From Nitrospira_E sp052156535 (GTDB lineage Bacteria > Nitrospirota > Nitrospiria > Nitrospirales > UBA8639), in the NCBI RefSeq assembly GCF_052156535.1, contig NZ_JBQKUP010000026.1, forward strand, positions 62,001 through 126,000: DNA of 64,000 bases. The letters run 5' to 3'. Below the pieces are notes generated by a model. The model saw only the letters and a list, made by a program, of their open reading frames with translations. It was not told the DNA's origin and ran no database searches. Numbering within the stretch: the stretch's first letter is position 1; the number at the start of each line of letters is the position of its first letter. A program made the translations under genes and the position numbers. Positions 27,587 through 36,496 of this stretch are shown here, one piece after another.

Positions 27587-28531
27587 TTATGGGTGGAAAG
27601 CCCTGGCGCTTTCCGCCATGCCAGTTCGTTGTTGCAACGTTTTGACGTCATGGACTTGGGTGAAATAGGTAATGTTGTGAGTGCGAAGAAGAGGCTCATA
27701 CGGTTTAAACCCCGGCCCCCCCACCATTACCGCACACAATGGTTGAAGAAGTCGAGTGATCTTTTGCAGCCAGGATCGTAGTATTTTCTCTTCCGGTTCA
27801 AGATTACAGGAAAGGAGAATGAGCTGTGTGTGTTTCCGGCGCAGAGCCATTTCCAGCATCTCAAATGCAACATTGGGCCCGAGATAGATGCTGTGCCATC
27901 CAAGCCCTCGCAGAAGAACCGCCGCAGTCAGGGGAGCAATTTCATGAAAGTCACCAGGCACACAGGCGATTAAGGCGTACGGTCCTCCCAGAGGAGGTTC
28001 TTCGCGTAGAACGTTAATGAGGCGTTGACGCACCACGCGGCTCACGCTTTGTTCCCCTCTTAGACTCATTCCTCCTTGATGCCACAGGTCGCCAATCAGA
28101 CGCAAGACCGGAAAAATAATGTTATCCAGGGCTTTCTCAAGCCCCATGTGATTGATCCACTTTTCAAGCTTGATGGTAATGGTTTGGACGTCCTGGTGGC
28201 GGGCCAAACGAATCATTTCCTGAGTGTCATTCCAATAGGTGGGGGCTATCCCCGAGAGGTTGAGAGGGACATGATTCATCGAATGTCGGAGTTCCTGCTC
28301 CCCAGCCTGGGCCAATTGACCAATGGATTCACCGTGATCCAATTGTGATTTCAGATAGAGGAGAAATTGAATGTCATCTTCGGTAAAGAGACGATAGCCG
28401 TTAGTGCCTCGCTGCGGATGGACTAAATGGTAGCGTTCTTCCCATTTCCGGATCACGTGGGTGCTGAGTCCGGTGGTACTGGCCACAGATTTAATCCGAT
28501 AGGTCTGGGAATCTTTTGGGTTGTTAGACAT
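27587..28531 (-). CDS. MerR-family regulator with cobalamin-binding domain (CarH/LitR-like)
   Basis: ATG at 28531 overlaps the DUF523-DUF1722 stop (ATGTCTAA). The 314-residue product has a MerR DNA-binding domain (YRIKSVASTTGLSTHVIRKW and YRLFTEDDIQFLLYL). A helical B12 cap follows with W150-x9-E160-Q161 (WHQGGMSLRGEQ), then a Rossmann B12-domain with DFH at 194-196 and VGGPG near the end. Light-sensing CarH proteins use W-x9-E-H and an [ED]xH lower-ligand His. Here the cap His is replaced by Gln, so B12 binding or oligomerisation may differ. It is coupled to DUF523-DUF1722, as in LitR light regulons of other bacteria. Confidence 0.85.
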   Translation of the reverse strand: MSNNPKDSQTYRIKSVASTTGLSTHVIRKWEERYHLVHPQRGTNGYRLFTEDDIQFLLYLKSQLDHGESIGQLAQAGEQELRHSMNHVPLNLSGIAPTYWNDTQEMIRLARHQDVQTITIKLEKWINHMGLEKALDNIIFPVLRLIGDLWHQGGMSLRGEQSVSRVVRQRLINVLREEPPLGGPYALIACVPGDFHEIAPLTAAVLLRGLGWHSIYLGPNVAFEMLEMALRRKHTQLILLSCNLEPEEKILRSWLQKITRLLQPLCAVMVGGPGFKPYEPLLRTHNITYFTQVHDVKTLQQRTGMAESARAFHP

Positions 28532-29570
28532 GGTTGCGCAACATGAGTTCTTTGGGGTGCGGGTTGAGATAAATCTGGTCAACTAAATAGGGTACGGCCA
28601 GGATGCGCACATAATGTTTAATGAGCGTGAGCGGCACAGCCAGGGGGGTGAGATGCCGGTGGTAATCCTGAATGGTTTCCTGCAACTCGGCTCGTTCAAC
28701 CGGGCTCAGTTGGTTTTTAAAGTGGCCCGCCAGATGCTGGAGCACATTCACATGTTTTCGCACGGTGGCCTTGCTTTTCAGGGCGTCCATAAAGAGCGGG
28801 CCATAATGATTGGCCAGCTCACCGGGTGTGTATTGGCCGGCCTTCGCGATGAGTTGTCCAAGGTCCTGATAATGCGAGCGGCTGTGGGTGAGCAATAAAT
28901 ATTTGTGGCGGGTATGGAATTGGACAATGGCCCCACGGCTGATACGACCCTGTTGAAAAAGGGTTTTCCACCTCCGATAACAGAAAATGCGTTCGATAAA
29001 GTTTTCCCGAATTGGTGCGTCGCTCAAGCGTCCTTCTTCCTCTACAGGGAGCAGGGGAAACGCTTTTTGAAAGGCGGCTGAAAAAATACCGGTACCCTGT
29101 TTAGAAGGTTGCCCTTTCTCGGTATAGACCTTGACCCGATAGACTCCGCAACTGGGGGAGCTTTTTTTGAAAATATATCCATCTAAATCAGTTTCTTGTA
29201 ATTCCTGAACCCGGCGCTGACTAAAGGTCTGGAGTGTCATGGTGTGATCAATGTGAGTGCGGATGGTCAGGAGTTGTGGCGCATCGGGATCCCCGGCCAA
29301 ATGCATGGCCTCTCGCGGGGTGGCCAGTCCCGCTTCGACTTCCGGACAGACCGGGAGCCATTCGACAAAGGGGGCCAGCACATCTGTGAGGAAGGCATCC
29401 CGTTTGTGTCCGCCATCGTATCGAACCGTGTCGCCGAGCAGGCATTGGCTGATGCCCAATCGCGGTTTCAGGTCTTGCAGTTGGTTCCTTGTCAGAGCTT
29501 CTTTTTCCGAAGTACTCCGGTCTTTCGCGTGATCAATGGCGATGAGTTGTGTGGTCATGGTCATACTCAT
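28524..29570 (-). CDS. DUF523-DUF1722 (YbgA-like) fusion protein
   Basis: The 348-residue protein joins an N-terminal DUF523 (LGISQCLLGDTVRYDGGHKR; FKKSSPSCGVYRVKVY) to a C-terminal DUF1722 of about 130 residues. The latter includes FHTRHKYLLLTHSRSHYQDLG and YRHLTP-like helices. Such fusions are known as YbgA and are almost always encoded next to photolyase or MerR-B12 regulators. Their activity is unknown. Four Cys sites in DUF523 hint at an iron-sulphur or thiol role. The next gene downstream, the B12-type regulator, overlaps it by eight bases. Confidence 0.88.
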   Translation of the reverse strand: MSMTMTTQLIAIDHAKDRSTSEKEALTRNQLQDLKPRLGISQCLLGDTVRYDGGHKRDAFLTDVLAPFVEWLPVCPEVEAGLATPREAMHLAGDPDAPQLLTIRTHIDHTMTLQTFSQRRVQELQETDLDGYIFKKSSPSCGVYRVKVYTEKGQPSKQGTGIFSAAFQKAFPLLPVEEEGRLSDAPIRENFIERIFCYRRWKTLFQQGRISRGAIVQFHTRHKYLLLTHSRSHYQDLGQLIAKAGQYTPGELANHYGPLFMDALKSKATVRKHVNVLQHLAGHFKNQLSPVERAELQETIQDYHRHLTPLAVPLTLIKHYVRILAVPYLVDQIYLNPHPKELMLRNHV

Positions 29571-29872
29571 TCTTTCAGTTGAGGTTCACCGGTTCACGGA
29601 GAGTCTTTTGGATTATTTAAAACTCCTGGTACGCGTTGATTGAATGCCTGTGAACGGGATTTGGTATGATCCACAATTGATAAGAGGCGGGTTGTGTAAA
29701 AAACCAAATCCGATTCGAGGAAGGGAATCCCTCAGGCGAAAATAATTTTTACAAAATCTGATAGAGGGAGCTATGGCCATGGTAGTTCTCATCACTAACC
29801 GTATTAGCCTGATTGGTGGTTGCGCATGGTGGCGTCAGTTTATACCACCTTGCCGTCTGCAATTTTCCTTAC
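29571..29872. other. non-coding region upstream of DUF523-DUF1722
   Basis: This 302-bp gap separates the DUF523-regulator unit from the end of the eleven-gene operon. No gene or strong hairpin is visible. It should contain the promoter of the DUF523-regulator unit. Confidence 0.4.
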
Positions 29873-30361
29873 TCACATGGCTTGAGGTGTTTGCTCCATT
29901 AAGACCGATTCGCTGATTCGAACCAGGCTCACGGTGTGTTCTCCTTGCGGTCCCGTGAGTCCCAGTCTTACGGTGCTTCCTATTTCTCCGCGGATGAGCC
30001 CGACCGCTTCCTGATAGGTTTTGCCGGCCACGGGGACCCCGTCAACGGTCAGAATTTCCTCCCCATGATTCAGTCCCGCCCGTGCGGCGGGCCCGGACGG
30101 ATGCACTGCGCGAATGATCAATCGAGCGGGTTCTCCAATTCGACCGGCTGTGATATGCAAGGCAAGTCCCACAATCCCCGAGGGAGGGGGGGTGTTGGGG
30201 CCTGGAGGACTGGCATGAGGATTCGTGGGAGCTGCTGAATCAATAGAGCGGACATCCTCACCCAAGGCCCATGGGGTGCATACCATCGCTGAAAGGACCA
30301 CGGCTCCTAAAATGTTGAGACACGGACTTGCATAGGTATTGAAGGGTAAGCGTATCAGCAT
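29873..30361 (-). CDS. exported PDZ-domain protein
   Basis: The ATG at 30361 has an AAGGAG site eight bases upstream, so a longer frame from 30415 is rejected. The signal region includes ILGAVVLSAMVCTPWALGED. After a Pro-rich linker, one PDZ domain follows (about residues 65-160): VGLALHITAG, VHPSGPAARAGLNHGEEIL and TVDGVPVAGKTY. No protease domain is attached, so it may be an adaptor that binds C-termini in the periplasm. It is the last gene of the eleven-gene operon. Confidence 0.75.
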   Translation of the reverse strand: MLIRLPFNTYASPCLNILGAVVLSAMVCTPWALGEDVRSIDSAAPTNPHASPPGPNTPPPSGIVGLALHITAGRIGEPARLIIRAVHPSGPAARAGLNHGEEILTVDGVPVAGKTYQEAVGLIRGEIGSTVRLGLTGPQGEHTVSLVRISESVLMEQTPQAM

Positions 30362-30372
30362 AGCAATCTCCT

Positions 30373-30858
30373 TTAAGACAGTGCGGGTGACATACTGGAA
30401 AAACCGAGGACACACAAACCCATGAGCAGCACAATGGAATTCAATTGAACGGAACGCCGATGGAGGCCATCTCTTTGTCGTTGAAGGAGAGGCGTGGAAA
30501 TCCCTTTAAGTTGTTTGGCTTTGAGCTGATCGCTGAGTTCATTAATCTGGGCAATCAGAGGAGTTCGGCAATACTGCTCGATTGCGAGTATTCCCAACCA
30601 CAACGTAGCGGGTACAAGTACCACGGGTCCGAATCCATGGAAAAAACCCAGGGCAAGGCTGGTGAACCATCCAACGGCGGCACTGAGCATTCCCAATCCG
30701 TAGTAGGGAGGAAACAGACTTCGCACGACTCGTGCAAAAGCATCGGCATCCAGCGTCCGGGAAAGCACGGGTGCTGTGACAAAGGAAAGAAAGATAATTT
30801 TCCCGACCAACACAGCGCTGGCCAACAAATTGAAAAAAATGAGAATGTGTTCAGTCAT
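30373..30858 (-). CDS. DUF4149-like membrane protein
   Basis: A 161-residue, four-helix membrane protein with an N-terminal FNLLASAVLVGKIIFLSFV and the conserved internal sequence RSLFPPYYGLGM. These resemble the DUF4149/TMEM205-like group. The function is not known. It ends 11 bp before the PDZ gene and starts 11 bp after the peroxiredoxin-like gene. Confidence 0.7.
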   Translation of the reverse strand: MTEHILIFFNLLASAVLVGKIIFLSFVTAPVLSRTLDADAFARVVRSLFPPYYGLGMLSAAVGWFTSLALGFFHGFGPVVLVPATLWLGILAIEQYCRTPLIAQINELSDQLKAKQLKGISTPLLQRQRDGLHRRSVQLNSIVLLMGLCVLGFSSMSPALS

Positions 30859-30869
30859 CGCGTCACCTC

Positions 30870-31454
30870 TTAAGAAACATTGGCGAGCAGGCTTCGGGAC
30901 ACCTGCAAGGCCTGGTCAAAATCAGGCAGCTGTCCCATGGGTACCATTTCAACATATCGAATAATCCCCTTAGTATCCAGCACGACCACGGCGCGATGAA
31001 GGATGCTCAGATCTTTTAGCAGAAGGCCTGTATGTGTGCCGAAGTGATAATCAGGAGCGTCCGATAAAAATGTCATATTATGAATATCCGCCTTATCAGA
31101 AAATTCCTGTTGATCCTTATAGGTATTGGTACTAAGGGTGACAAATGACATCAATTGATCCAAGCCTCCATTGCGTTCACTGAACCGGTGAGTCTGTTCA
31201 TCGCACACCGGAGTATTCAGCTGTGGCACAACACTGATTAACGTCACTTTTCCCTTGAGAGTATCGAGGGAAATGGCCTCCCCATCTTTTCCGATAACGG
31301 TCACAGAGGGGATGAGGCTGCCTTTCTCTAATAAGAGAGGCGCTCCCAAGACGGAGGATCCCCCGAAAATAATAATCAATCCGGCAGTCAAAACCGGAAA
31401 ACACAGCATGATAAAGAGTAACCAAAGTGATTGTTTGTTATCTGTGATGTTCAT
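30870..31454 (-). CDS. membrane-anchored thiol-peroxidase-like protein (Tpx family), resolving Cys absent
   Basis: The 194-residue protein has an N-terminal membrane anchor (LWLLFIMLCFPVLTAGLIIIF) and then a Tpx-type peroxiredoxin domain. The peroxidatic site is seen in NTPVCDEQTHRF. Canonical Tpx has a second Cys near the motif FCGAEG. Here the aligned segment is EFSDKADIHNMTFLSD, with Ser instead, so it may be a 1-Cys enzyme or use an outside thiol. It would face the periplasm. It is in the middle of the eleven-gene operon. Confidence 0.8.
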   Translation of the reverse strand: MNITDNKQSLWLLFIMLCFPVLTAGLIIIFGGSSVLGAPLLLEKGSLIPSVTVIGKDGEAISLDTLKGKVTLISVVPQLNTPVCDEQTHRFSERNGGLDQLMSFVTLSTNTYKDQQEFSDKADIHNMTFLSDAPDYHFGTHTGLLLKDLSILHRAVVVLDTKGIIRYVEMVPMGQLPDFDQALQVSRSLLANVS

Positions 31455-31489
31455 AGGTTTGCTCCTTAGCTTAAATGGTCATGGTCCAG

Positions 31490-32422
31490 CTATGTTGCTT
31501 GAGATGATGGTTTGCCAAATATTGATTGTAATGCTTTCTGGAGGGTGGGATAGGAATAGGAAAATCCACTCTTCAGGGCTTTTTGCGGGTGAACGCGTTG
31601 GCCGGTTGTCAGCATCGTGGCAAGCTCTCCCAGGGCGATGTCCAACATAAATTCCGGAACGGGGAACCAGGATGGACGGTTCATGGATTGCCCCAATGTC
31701 GTACAAAAGTCGCGCATGGTGACTGTTTCGGGGGCGACTCCATTGACCGGTCCGACTAGTGTAGAGCGGGTGATCACAAAAAGAATGAGACGGGCAAGAT
31801 CATCACGGTGAATCCACGAAACATATTGCGTTCCTGGTAAAACGGGACCGCCCAGAAACAAGCGAAAGGGCAAAGACATTTTTGATAAGGCTCCCCCTTC
31901 TGGTCCTAAGACCATTCCGAATCGGATTGGAATGACCCGAAGACCCAAGGCTTCGGCTTCCATGGCCGTATTTTCCCAAACCTGACAAAGATCCGAAAGA
32001 AAGCCTTTGCCAGGAGGAGAAGATTCATTCAGCTCTTCTTCACCCCTGGCCCCATAGAAGCCGACTCCTGAGGCGGAAATAAAGGTGTGTGGTTTTTTCC
32101 CCCAGCTTGGGATGGCTTGAAGCAAGGCTCGAGTCGGCTGCACCCGGCTGTCAATAAGCTCGTGTTTTCGTTTGTCCGTCCAGTGGGAATCTGCAATCGG
32201 TGCACCGGATAAATTGATGACGACATCTGCGCCGTCGCATTCCTGCACCCATGGTCCCTGAGTTTCGCCGTCCCACTGGACGAAATGACTGTGTGGGGCG
32301 CAAGACGCGCTGTAATTCCCAGCATGGCGGGTGAGAATGATTATGGAATGCCCTTCATCAATCAACACCCGGCAAACCTCTCGTCCGATAAATCCTGTTC
32401 CACCGGCAATGACAATCTTCAT
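31490..32422 (-). CDS. TIGR01777-family NAD(P)-dependent epimerase/reductase
   Basis: The ATG at 32422 opens MKIVIAGGTGFIGREVC, the short-chain dehydrogenase dinucleotide motif. The 310-residue product has the TIGR01777 block NLSGAPIADSHWTDKRKHELIDSR (seen across residues 70-95), SASGVGFYGARG and a C-terminal PVPEFMLDIALGEL. The family contains YfcH and similar proteins of unknown substrate, often beside light-stress genes. Spacing is 10 bp from the cupredoxin gene. Confidence 0.85.
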   Translation of the reverse strand: MKIVIAGGTGFIGREVCRVLIDEGHSIIILTRHAGNYSASCAPHSHFVQWDGETQGPWVQECDGADVVINLSGAPIADSHWTDKRKHELIDSRVQPTRALLQAIPSWGKKPHTFISASGVGFYGARGEEELNESSPPGKGFLSDLCQVWENTAMEAEALGLRVIPIRFGMVLGPEGGALSKMSLPFRLFLGGPVLPGTQYVSWIHRDDLARLILFVITRSTLVGPVNGVAPETVTMRDFCTTLGQSMNRPSWFPVPEFMLDIALGELATMLTTGQRVHPQKALKSGFSYSYPTLQKALQSIFGKPSSQAT

Positions 32423-32432
32423 ATCCAGTCTC

Positions 32433-33401
32433 CTATCTTCCGACTTCCGAGGGGGCATCCCATTCTTGTAAATCCACTGAAGGAACAATATGAGCATCCC
32501 CTACCAGATCAATGCCAAAAGGATCGGGCTTATGGGTGTCTTCGGGATAGACGGTGGCCGAAGTTGAGAGAACATCCACGTCAACGTTGAGGGTGCGCTC
32601 GGGAAGGATGCGAATGGTCGTTGTAGTCTGACCCATGGGATGCCAGATGACGAGATTGTAGGTCCCAGGCGGAATGTCGGTGATGGAAAATTCACCTCGT
32701 TTTCCGGCCATAGTGACATAGGGATGTGGAAGGAGGACACTCCAAGCTTCCATGTATTCATGGTAGCTACACCGAAAGAGGACAACCCCCGTCTCATCCA
32801 CCGCATAAGTGATTTCCGCCCCGGCTCGATGTGTGCCGGTGATGCCTTCTGAAAGAAAATCACTCTTACGATTGTCGGGATGCGGTGGAAGATTCTTCCC
32901 GAATAGATAAAGTCCACCCCTGTCAGAGGTCAGAAAAATTTCGAGCTTGTGTTCAACGGGATCCCAATTTTGAAAATGAAATTGCTGACCGGCTTTTGCG
33001 GTGCTGACATACGGAAGAAACATGCAGTCTTTGGTTTGAATAATGCCCGGTGTCGAGGGAGCGGGTTTTCCCCGTGGAACGTTTTCCAGATAGACAACGG
33101 CACCCGGGAGAGTATGGTCTTGTCCCAATCGAGTGATAGGTGAAATACGCCACCCTTTCCCGTCCGAAATGCGTCCACAATAATAGGGATCGGCATAGAG
33201 AACGAGATTGAATCGTCGAGGAGAAACGGGCGTTTCCTTGATGAAAGCTGTCCCCTTAAGATTCCCACCCGTAAAATTTGAGACTTCCTCATAGGCAAAT
33301 CCGGAATCCACAGGAAGGAAGACCCACCAGAAAGAGTAGATGAACATTGCGAGTAATGTTCCTCTTCTGGTAGGGAAGGTTTCTGTCCTCACATTCACCA
33401 T
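32433..33401 (-). CDS. exported cupredoxin-like protein with carboxypeptidase-regulatory-type domain
   Basis: The 322-residue protein has a signal segment (LLAMFIYSFWWVFLPVDSGFA) and then beta-sandwich sequence. At about 200 a possible type-1 copper site appears: Cys, His and Met in FRCSYHEYMEAW. A C-terminal region (GEFSITDIPPGTYNLVIWHP) matches carboxypeptidase-regulatory-like folds. This architecture is common in periplasmic electron-transfer or metal-binding proteins encoded with cytochromes. Substrate unknown. It is followed by the epimerase and preceded by the haem protein. Confidence 0.75.
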   Translation of the reverse strand: MVNVRTETFPTRRGTLLAMFIYSFWWVFLPVDSGFAYEEVSNFTGGNLKGTAFIKETPVSPRRFNLVLYADPYYCGRISDGKGWRISPITRLGQDHTLPGAVVYLENVPRGKPAPSTPGIIQTKDCMFLPYVSTAKAGQQFHFQNWDPVEHKLEIFLTSDRGGLYLFGKNLPPHPDNRKSDFLSEGITGTHRAGAEITYAVDETGVVLFRCSYHEYMEAWSVLLPHPYVTMAGKRGEFSITDIPPGTYNLVIWHPMGQTTTTIRILPERTLNVDVDVLSTSATVYPEDTHKPDPFGIDLVGDAHIVPSVDLQEWDAPSEVGR

Positions 33402-33455
33402 GATTGTCTGCCTGTCGCCATCGTACCTAATAATTTTTGTTCTATGCTTCCTTAC

Positions 33456-34046
33456 TTAATTCACGGGGAAGGAGATGATAATTCCGCCCATGACATCCCC
33501 CAGCTTGCGATCGCGCTTAGGACTGAGCAGATGCGTATTGTGACAATTGACGCAGGCCTTGGAAATTGCCCTGTCTGCATAAATTGCCTGGAAATATGTC
33601 TGTTCACCCCTGGTGATGTAGCCTGTGTATGGTTGAGCAGGTTCACGTTCTACGGCCGCCAGACCAGCTGCTTCGAAGTCAGTGGCAGGACCATTTTTTT
33701 GGTAAATAGGAAGAAGGCTTGCTAGACGATACTCAAGGCCGACGCCTTTCTTCTTCACTGCCGATCCTGATAACAGCAACATCTGAGCCGGTAGGGGTAG
33801 AGCGTTCCTGGACTCCCAGGCTTCCGAGGCGACAACGGTCCCTGTTTCCTGCATGCGGTCGACGATATGCGTGGTATACAAGGTGCGATCCGATTCAATC
33901 ACCGCATAAATGAAATCGGCTACGATTTCCGGTCTGATTCCCTTTGTCGAATGGTTGCTTTCTTCACTCTCGGCCATATCTGGCATGGTAAAGCCAAACA
34001 GGATGACCGCTGAAGTAAACCAGAGGGCGTGTAAAATTTTCATCAT
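33456..34046 (-). CDS. DUF3365 exported c-type haem protein
   Basis: The ATG at 34046 (or 34043) gives a signal peptide (LHALWFTSAVILFGFTMPDMAES). The DUF3365 domain follows: YRLASLLPIYQKNGPATDFE, QPYTGYITRGEQTYFQAIYAD and the haem-binding C-V-N-C-H-N-T-H. Such proteins (Tll0287 type) bind one c-type haem and may sense redox or gas. It lies between the first SUMF1 gene and the cupredoxin gene, so electron transfer between these is plausible. Confidence 0.85.
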   Translation of the reverse strand: MMKILHALWFTSAVILFGFTMPDMAESEESNHSTKGIRPEIVADFIYAVIESDRTLYTTHIVDRMQETGTVVASEAWESRNALPLPAQMLLLSGSAVKKKGVGLEYRLASLLPIYQKNGPATDFEAAGLAAVEREPAQPYTGYITRGEQTYFQAIYADRAISKACVNCHNTHLLSPKRDRKLGDVMGGIIISFPVN

Positions 34047-34063
34047 GATACCTTCATGACTCC

Positions 34064-34891
34064 TTACTGGGTATTGCCTTGTGCTGCGGTTTGACCTGGG
34101 CCGATGTCCCGCGCACATCGAAACCCAATGCCATGAGTTTTTAAAGCAAATCCACCTTTGCCTCTGGAGGTCGCTCTCAAATCGGTATCAAAACTTTTCC
34201 ATGAACCTCCACGGAGCACTTTGAGAATCCCGGCTTCGGGGCCCATGGGATTTTTGTCCGGAGCACTGGAGTAGTATTCGGAGTCGTACCAGTCCTGAAC
34301 CCACTCACGGACATTGCCGGCCAGGTTTCGGAGTCCGTATGGTGATTGGCCTTCCGGAAGAGCCGTCACCTCCACGAAGGTCTTTTTCTCTTCCCAGTCT
34401 CCTTCATAGTTGGCTTTCTGGGGGGTGGGAGTCTCGTCCCCCCAGGGGTAGAGTCGGCCATCGTTTCCTCGAGCCGCCTTCTCCCATTCAGCCTCGGTGG
34501 GAAGACGTTTGCCAGCCCAGAAGCAATAATCGACAGCATCATGCCAGGTGACCTGAACTACCGGCAGGTCGGCAATCCCCTCCTCTTGATTGAACGGGCG
34601 CTCGGAAAACACATTCATTGGAGGCTTATGTAATGTTTCCTCCAGGAATTTCATATAATGCCCATTGCTTACTTCATACTTGTCGATGGCAAAGGCATTG
34701 AGATAAATCTTGCGGCGAGGTTGCTCGTCGAGGCGACCCTCTCCGGGGGCGCTCCCGCGAATGAATGGACCGGCCGGAATGGTGATCATTTCTACCGGAT
34801 CCTTTTCAATGATGGGTCCCTCCACTGCAGTGGCAGCCTGTGGGATGGTTGCCAGCATGAGTGCGATTATCATTAAACACCACATCTTCAT
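34064..34891 (-). CDS. SUMF1-domain exported protein (no catalytic Cys pair)
   Basis: The 275-residue protein has a signal peptide (MIIALMLATIPQAATAVEG). The SUMF1/FGE fold follows: MITIPAGPFIRGS, YEVSNGHYMKF, RLPTEAEWEKAARG, YGLRNLAGNVREWVQDWYD and GIGFRCARD. Formylglycine-generating enzymes have two catalytic Cys shortly after GGS-Y/W. Here GGSWKSFDTDLRATSR has none, so sulfatase activation is unlikely. The fold may bind a partner or pigment instead. Its ATG overlaps the upstream gene's stop (ATGA). Confidence 0.88.
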   Translation of the reverse strand: MKMWCLMIIALMLATIPQAATAVEGPIIEKDPVEMITIPAGPFIRGSAPGEGRLDEQPRRKIYLNAFAIDKYEVSNGHYMKFLEETLHKPPMNVFSERPFNQEEGIADLPVVQVTWHDAVDYCFWAGKRLPTEAEWEKAARGNDGRLYPWGDETPTPQKANYEGDWEEKKTFVEVTALPEGQSPYGLRNLAGNVREWVQDWYDSEYYSSAPDKNPMGPEAGILKVLRGGSWKSFDTDLRATSRGKGGFALKTHGIGFRCARDIGPGQTAAQGNTQ

Positions 34892-35304
34892 TGTTTCTTC
34901 TCCCGACTGGCTCGCACAATGTTCTGAGTGATCTGTAGGATTTTCTGTGTGAGAGTTTTTACGGAATCAATTTGGTTGTCCCGCTCAGCTTTTCTGGCCT
35001 CCATCAACAACGCGCGAGCTTCATGTAACTGTTGTTCAATGCTGGATTGAACCGCTGGTGAAGCCAGTGTTCCGCCGATGGCAGCAGCATGAAACTCCTC
35101 CCAGGCGTATTCTGTGGCCTGAGCAGATTGATAAATGAGGTCCCGGGCCCCTTCTGTCTCCTCTGTCATCAGTGGTGGAACTCCGTAGACCGGAGTTCCA
35201 CCATCCATCCATGGAAGGGCGATAAGGAGGAGGATACTCACTAAATAGGAGGAGACCACTCGCATGTTTTTTCCTATTCTTTTCTTTAGTTGATTGACCC
35301 TCAT
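34888..35304 (-). CDS. small exported helical protein, unknown function
   Basis: A 138-residue protein with a hydrophobic signal (SSYLVSILLLIALPWMDGG) and a helical, Ala/Glu-rich C-terminus (EQQLHEARALLMEARKAERD). A shorter start at 35265 (MRVVSSYL) also has a plausible AGGA site. Its gene lies between two SUMF1 genes and overlaps the next by four bases, so the products may work together. I do not recognise a family. Confidence 0.65.
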   Translation of the reverse strand: MRVNQLKKRIGKNMRVVSSYLVSILLLIALPWMDGGTPVYGVPPLMTEETEGARDLIYQSAQATEYAWEEFHAAAIGGTLASPAVQSSIEQQLHEARALLMEARKAERDNQIDSVKTLTQKILQITQNIVRASREKKQ

Positions 35305-35313
35305 GGACTGTTC

Positions 35314-36426
35314 CTACTGAATTTTCCCTTGGACTATCTCCTGCATCTGTTGAAGTTCTGTATTATGGGGGTCAAGTTCAAGGGCAGTCATCAGATGTGT
35401 CCTGGCCTCCTGCCATTTTTCTTGTCCCATACTCTTCATAGCGTCAATCGTGGCCGTTCGTACTTTGTCATTCACTGCATTGGAAGCGGTCTTAGCGCAT
35501 CGGAATCCAAGACCCACCCCATAGCTGTTATTGGAAGGATGATTCCAGAACCGATGTGTTGTGGTAATACTGGATTGTGCTGCAATCCATGATCCACCCC
35601 GAATGACCCGCTTGGCTCCAACGGTTAAGCGATCCACATATGTGCCGGTTCCTCCAATCCAAATGGGTTTAAGCGGACCCTGGGTGTTCACGGGATGCGG
35701 TGTCTTTTTATAAAAGTCCGGATCATACCAGTCTTCCACCCATTCAAAGACGTTGCCTGCCATGTGGTGGAGTCCATAGGGGCTTGCTGCTTCAGGCATG
35801 GAGTCCACTGGGAGGGTGGCTTCATGATTTTTGCCATAGTTGGCTTTTGCCGGATCAAACTCATTGCCCCACGGATATTGAAATCCCTCTGGGCCTCGAG
35901 CCGCCCGTTCCCATTCGGCCTCGGTCGGGAGTCTTTTGCCGTTGTATTCGCAATAGGCCTTGGCGTCAAACCAATTTACACCAACCACCGGCTGGTCGGG
36001 TTTATTCAATCGAGGATCGTCCCAATAGGCCGGTCCAGGATGCCCCTTTTCCTTCATGAATTTTGCAAAATCGCTGTTGGATACCTCAAATTTATCAATG
36101 AAAAACCCATCAAGGACTACCCAGTGGGCCGGTCCCTCATCATGAAAGGCCTGCTTGGACCAGGGCATACTCATTCGTCTTTGATACAGCGTGGCGGATT
36201 CACGTGTGGCGCTGGCCTCTGACGGGTCTTTATCGATTCCCATGATGGCTGGACCGAAGGGCACATAGGCCATTCTTTCGGGCACTCCAGCAGTGTCCTG
36301 AGCGAATGCTGACGACGGATTAAGCGTGAACAGGAGCCCACCCAGGAGGACGCCTGCTACAGGCAGGCGTCCTTGGGATCTGGACAAGCGTTCTTTTGTG
36401 ACTTCTCCTGGTTGTATGTTTGTCAT
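35314..36426 (-). CDS. SUMF1-domain exported protein with C-terminal TPR-like segment
   Basis: A 370-residue protein. A signal region (LPVAGVLLGGLLFTLN) precedes the SUMF1 fold: MAYVPFGPAIMGIDK, FEVSNSDFAKFMKEKG, RLPTEAEWERAARG, YGLHHMAGNVFEWVEDWYD and GVGLGFRCAKT. GGSWIAAQSSITTTHRFWN again lacks the catalytic Cys. The last 45 residues (SMGQEKWQEARTHLMTALE) form a TPR-like unit. The next upstream gene shares this layout, so the two arose by duplication. Confidence 0.88.
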   Translation of the reverse strand: MTNIQPGEVTKERLSRSQGRLPVAGVLLGGLLFTLNPSSAFAQDTAGVPERMAYVPFGPAIMGIDKDPSEASATRESATLYQRRMSMPWSKQAFHDEGPAHWVVLDGFFIDKFEVSNSDFAKFMKEKGHPGPAYWDDPRLNKPDQPVVGVNWFDAKAYCEYNGKRLPTEAEWERAARGPEGFQYPWGNEFDPAKANYGKNHEATLPVDSMPEAASPYGLHHMAGNVFEWVEDWYDPDFYKKTPHPVNTQGPLKPIWIGGTGTYVDRLTVGAKRVIRGGSWIAAQSSITTTHRFWNHPSNNSYGVGLGFRCAKTASNAVNDKVRTATIDAMKSMGQEKWQEARTHLMTALELDPHNTELQQMQEIVQGKIQ

Positions 36427-36496
36427 AACGTTCTTCCCGTTTGGTTAAAGGCTAATGGAGGAATAGTCAGAATGTGTTCATCCAGAGCTCCCCGAT

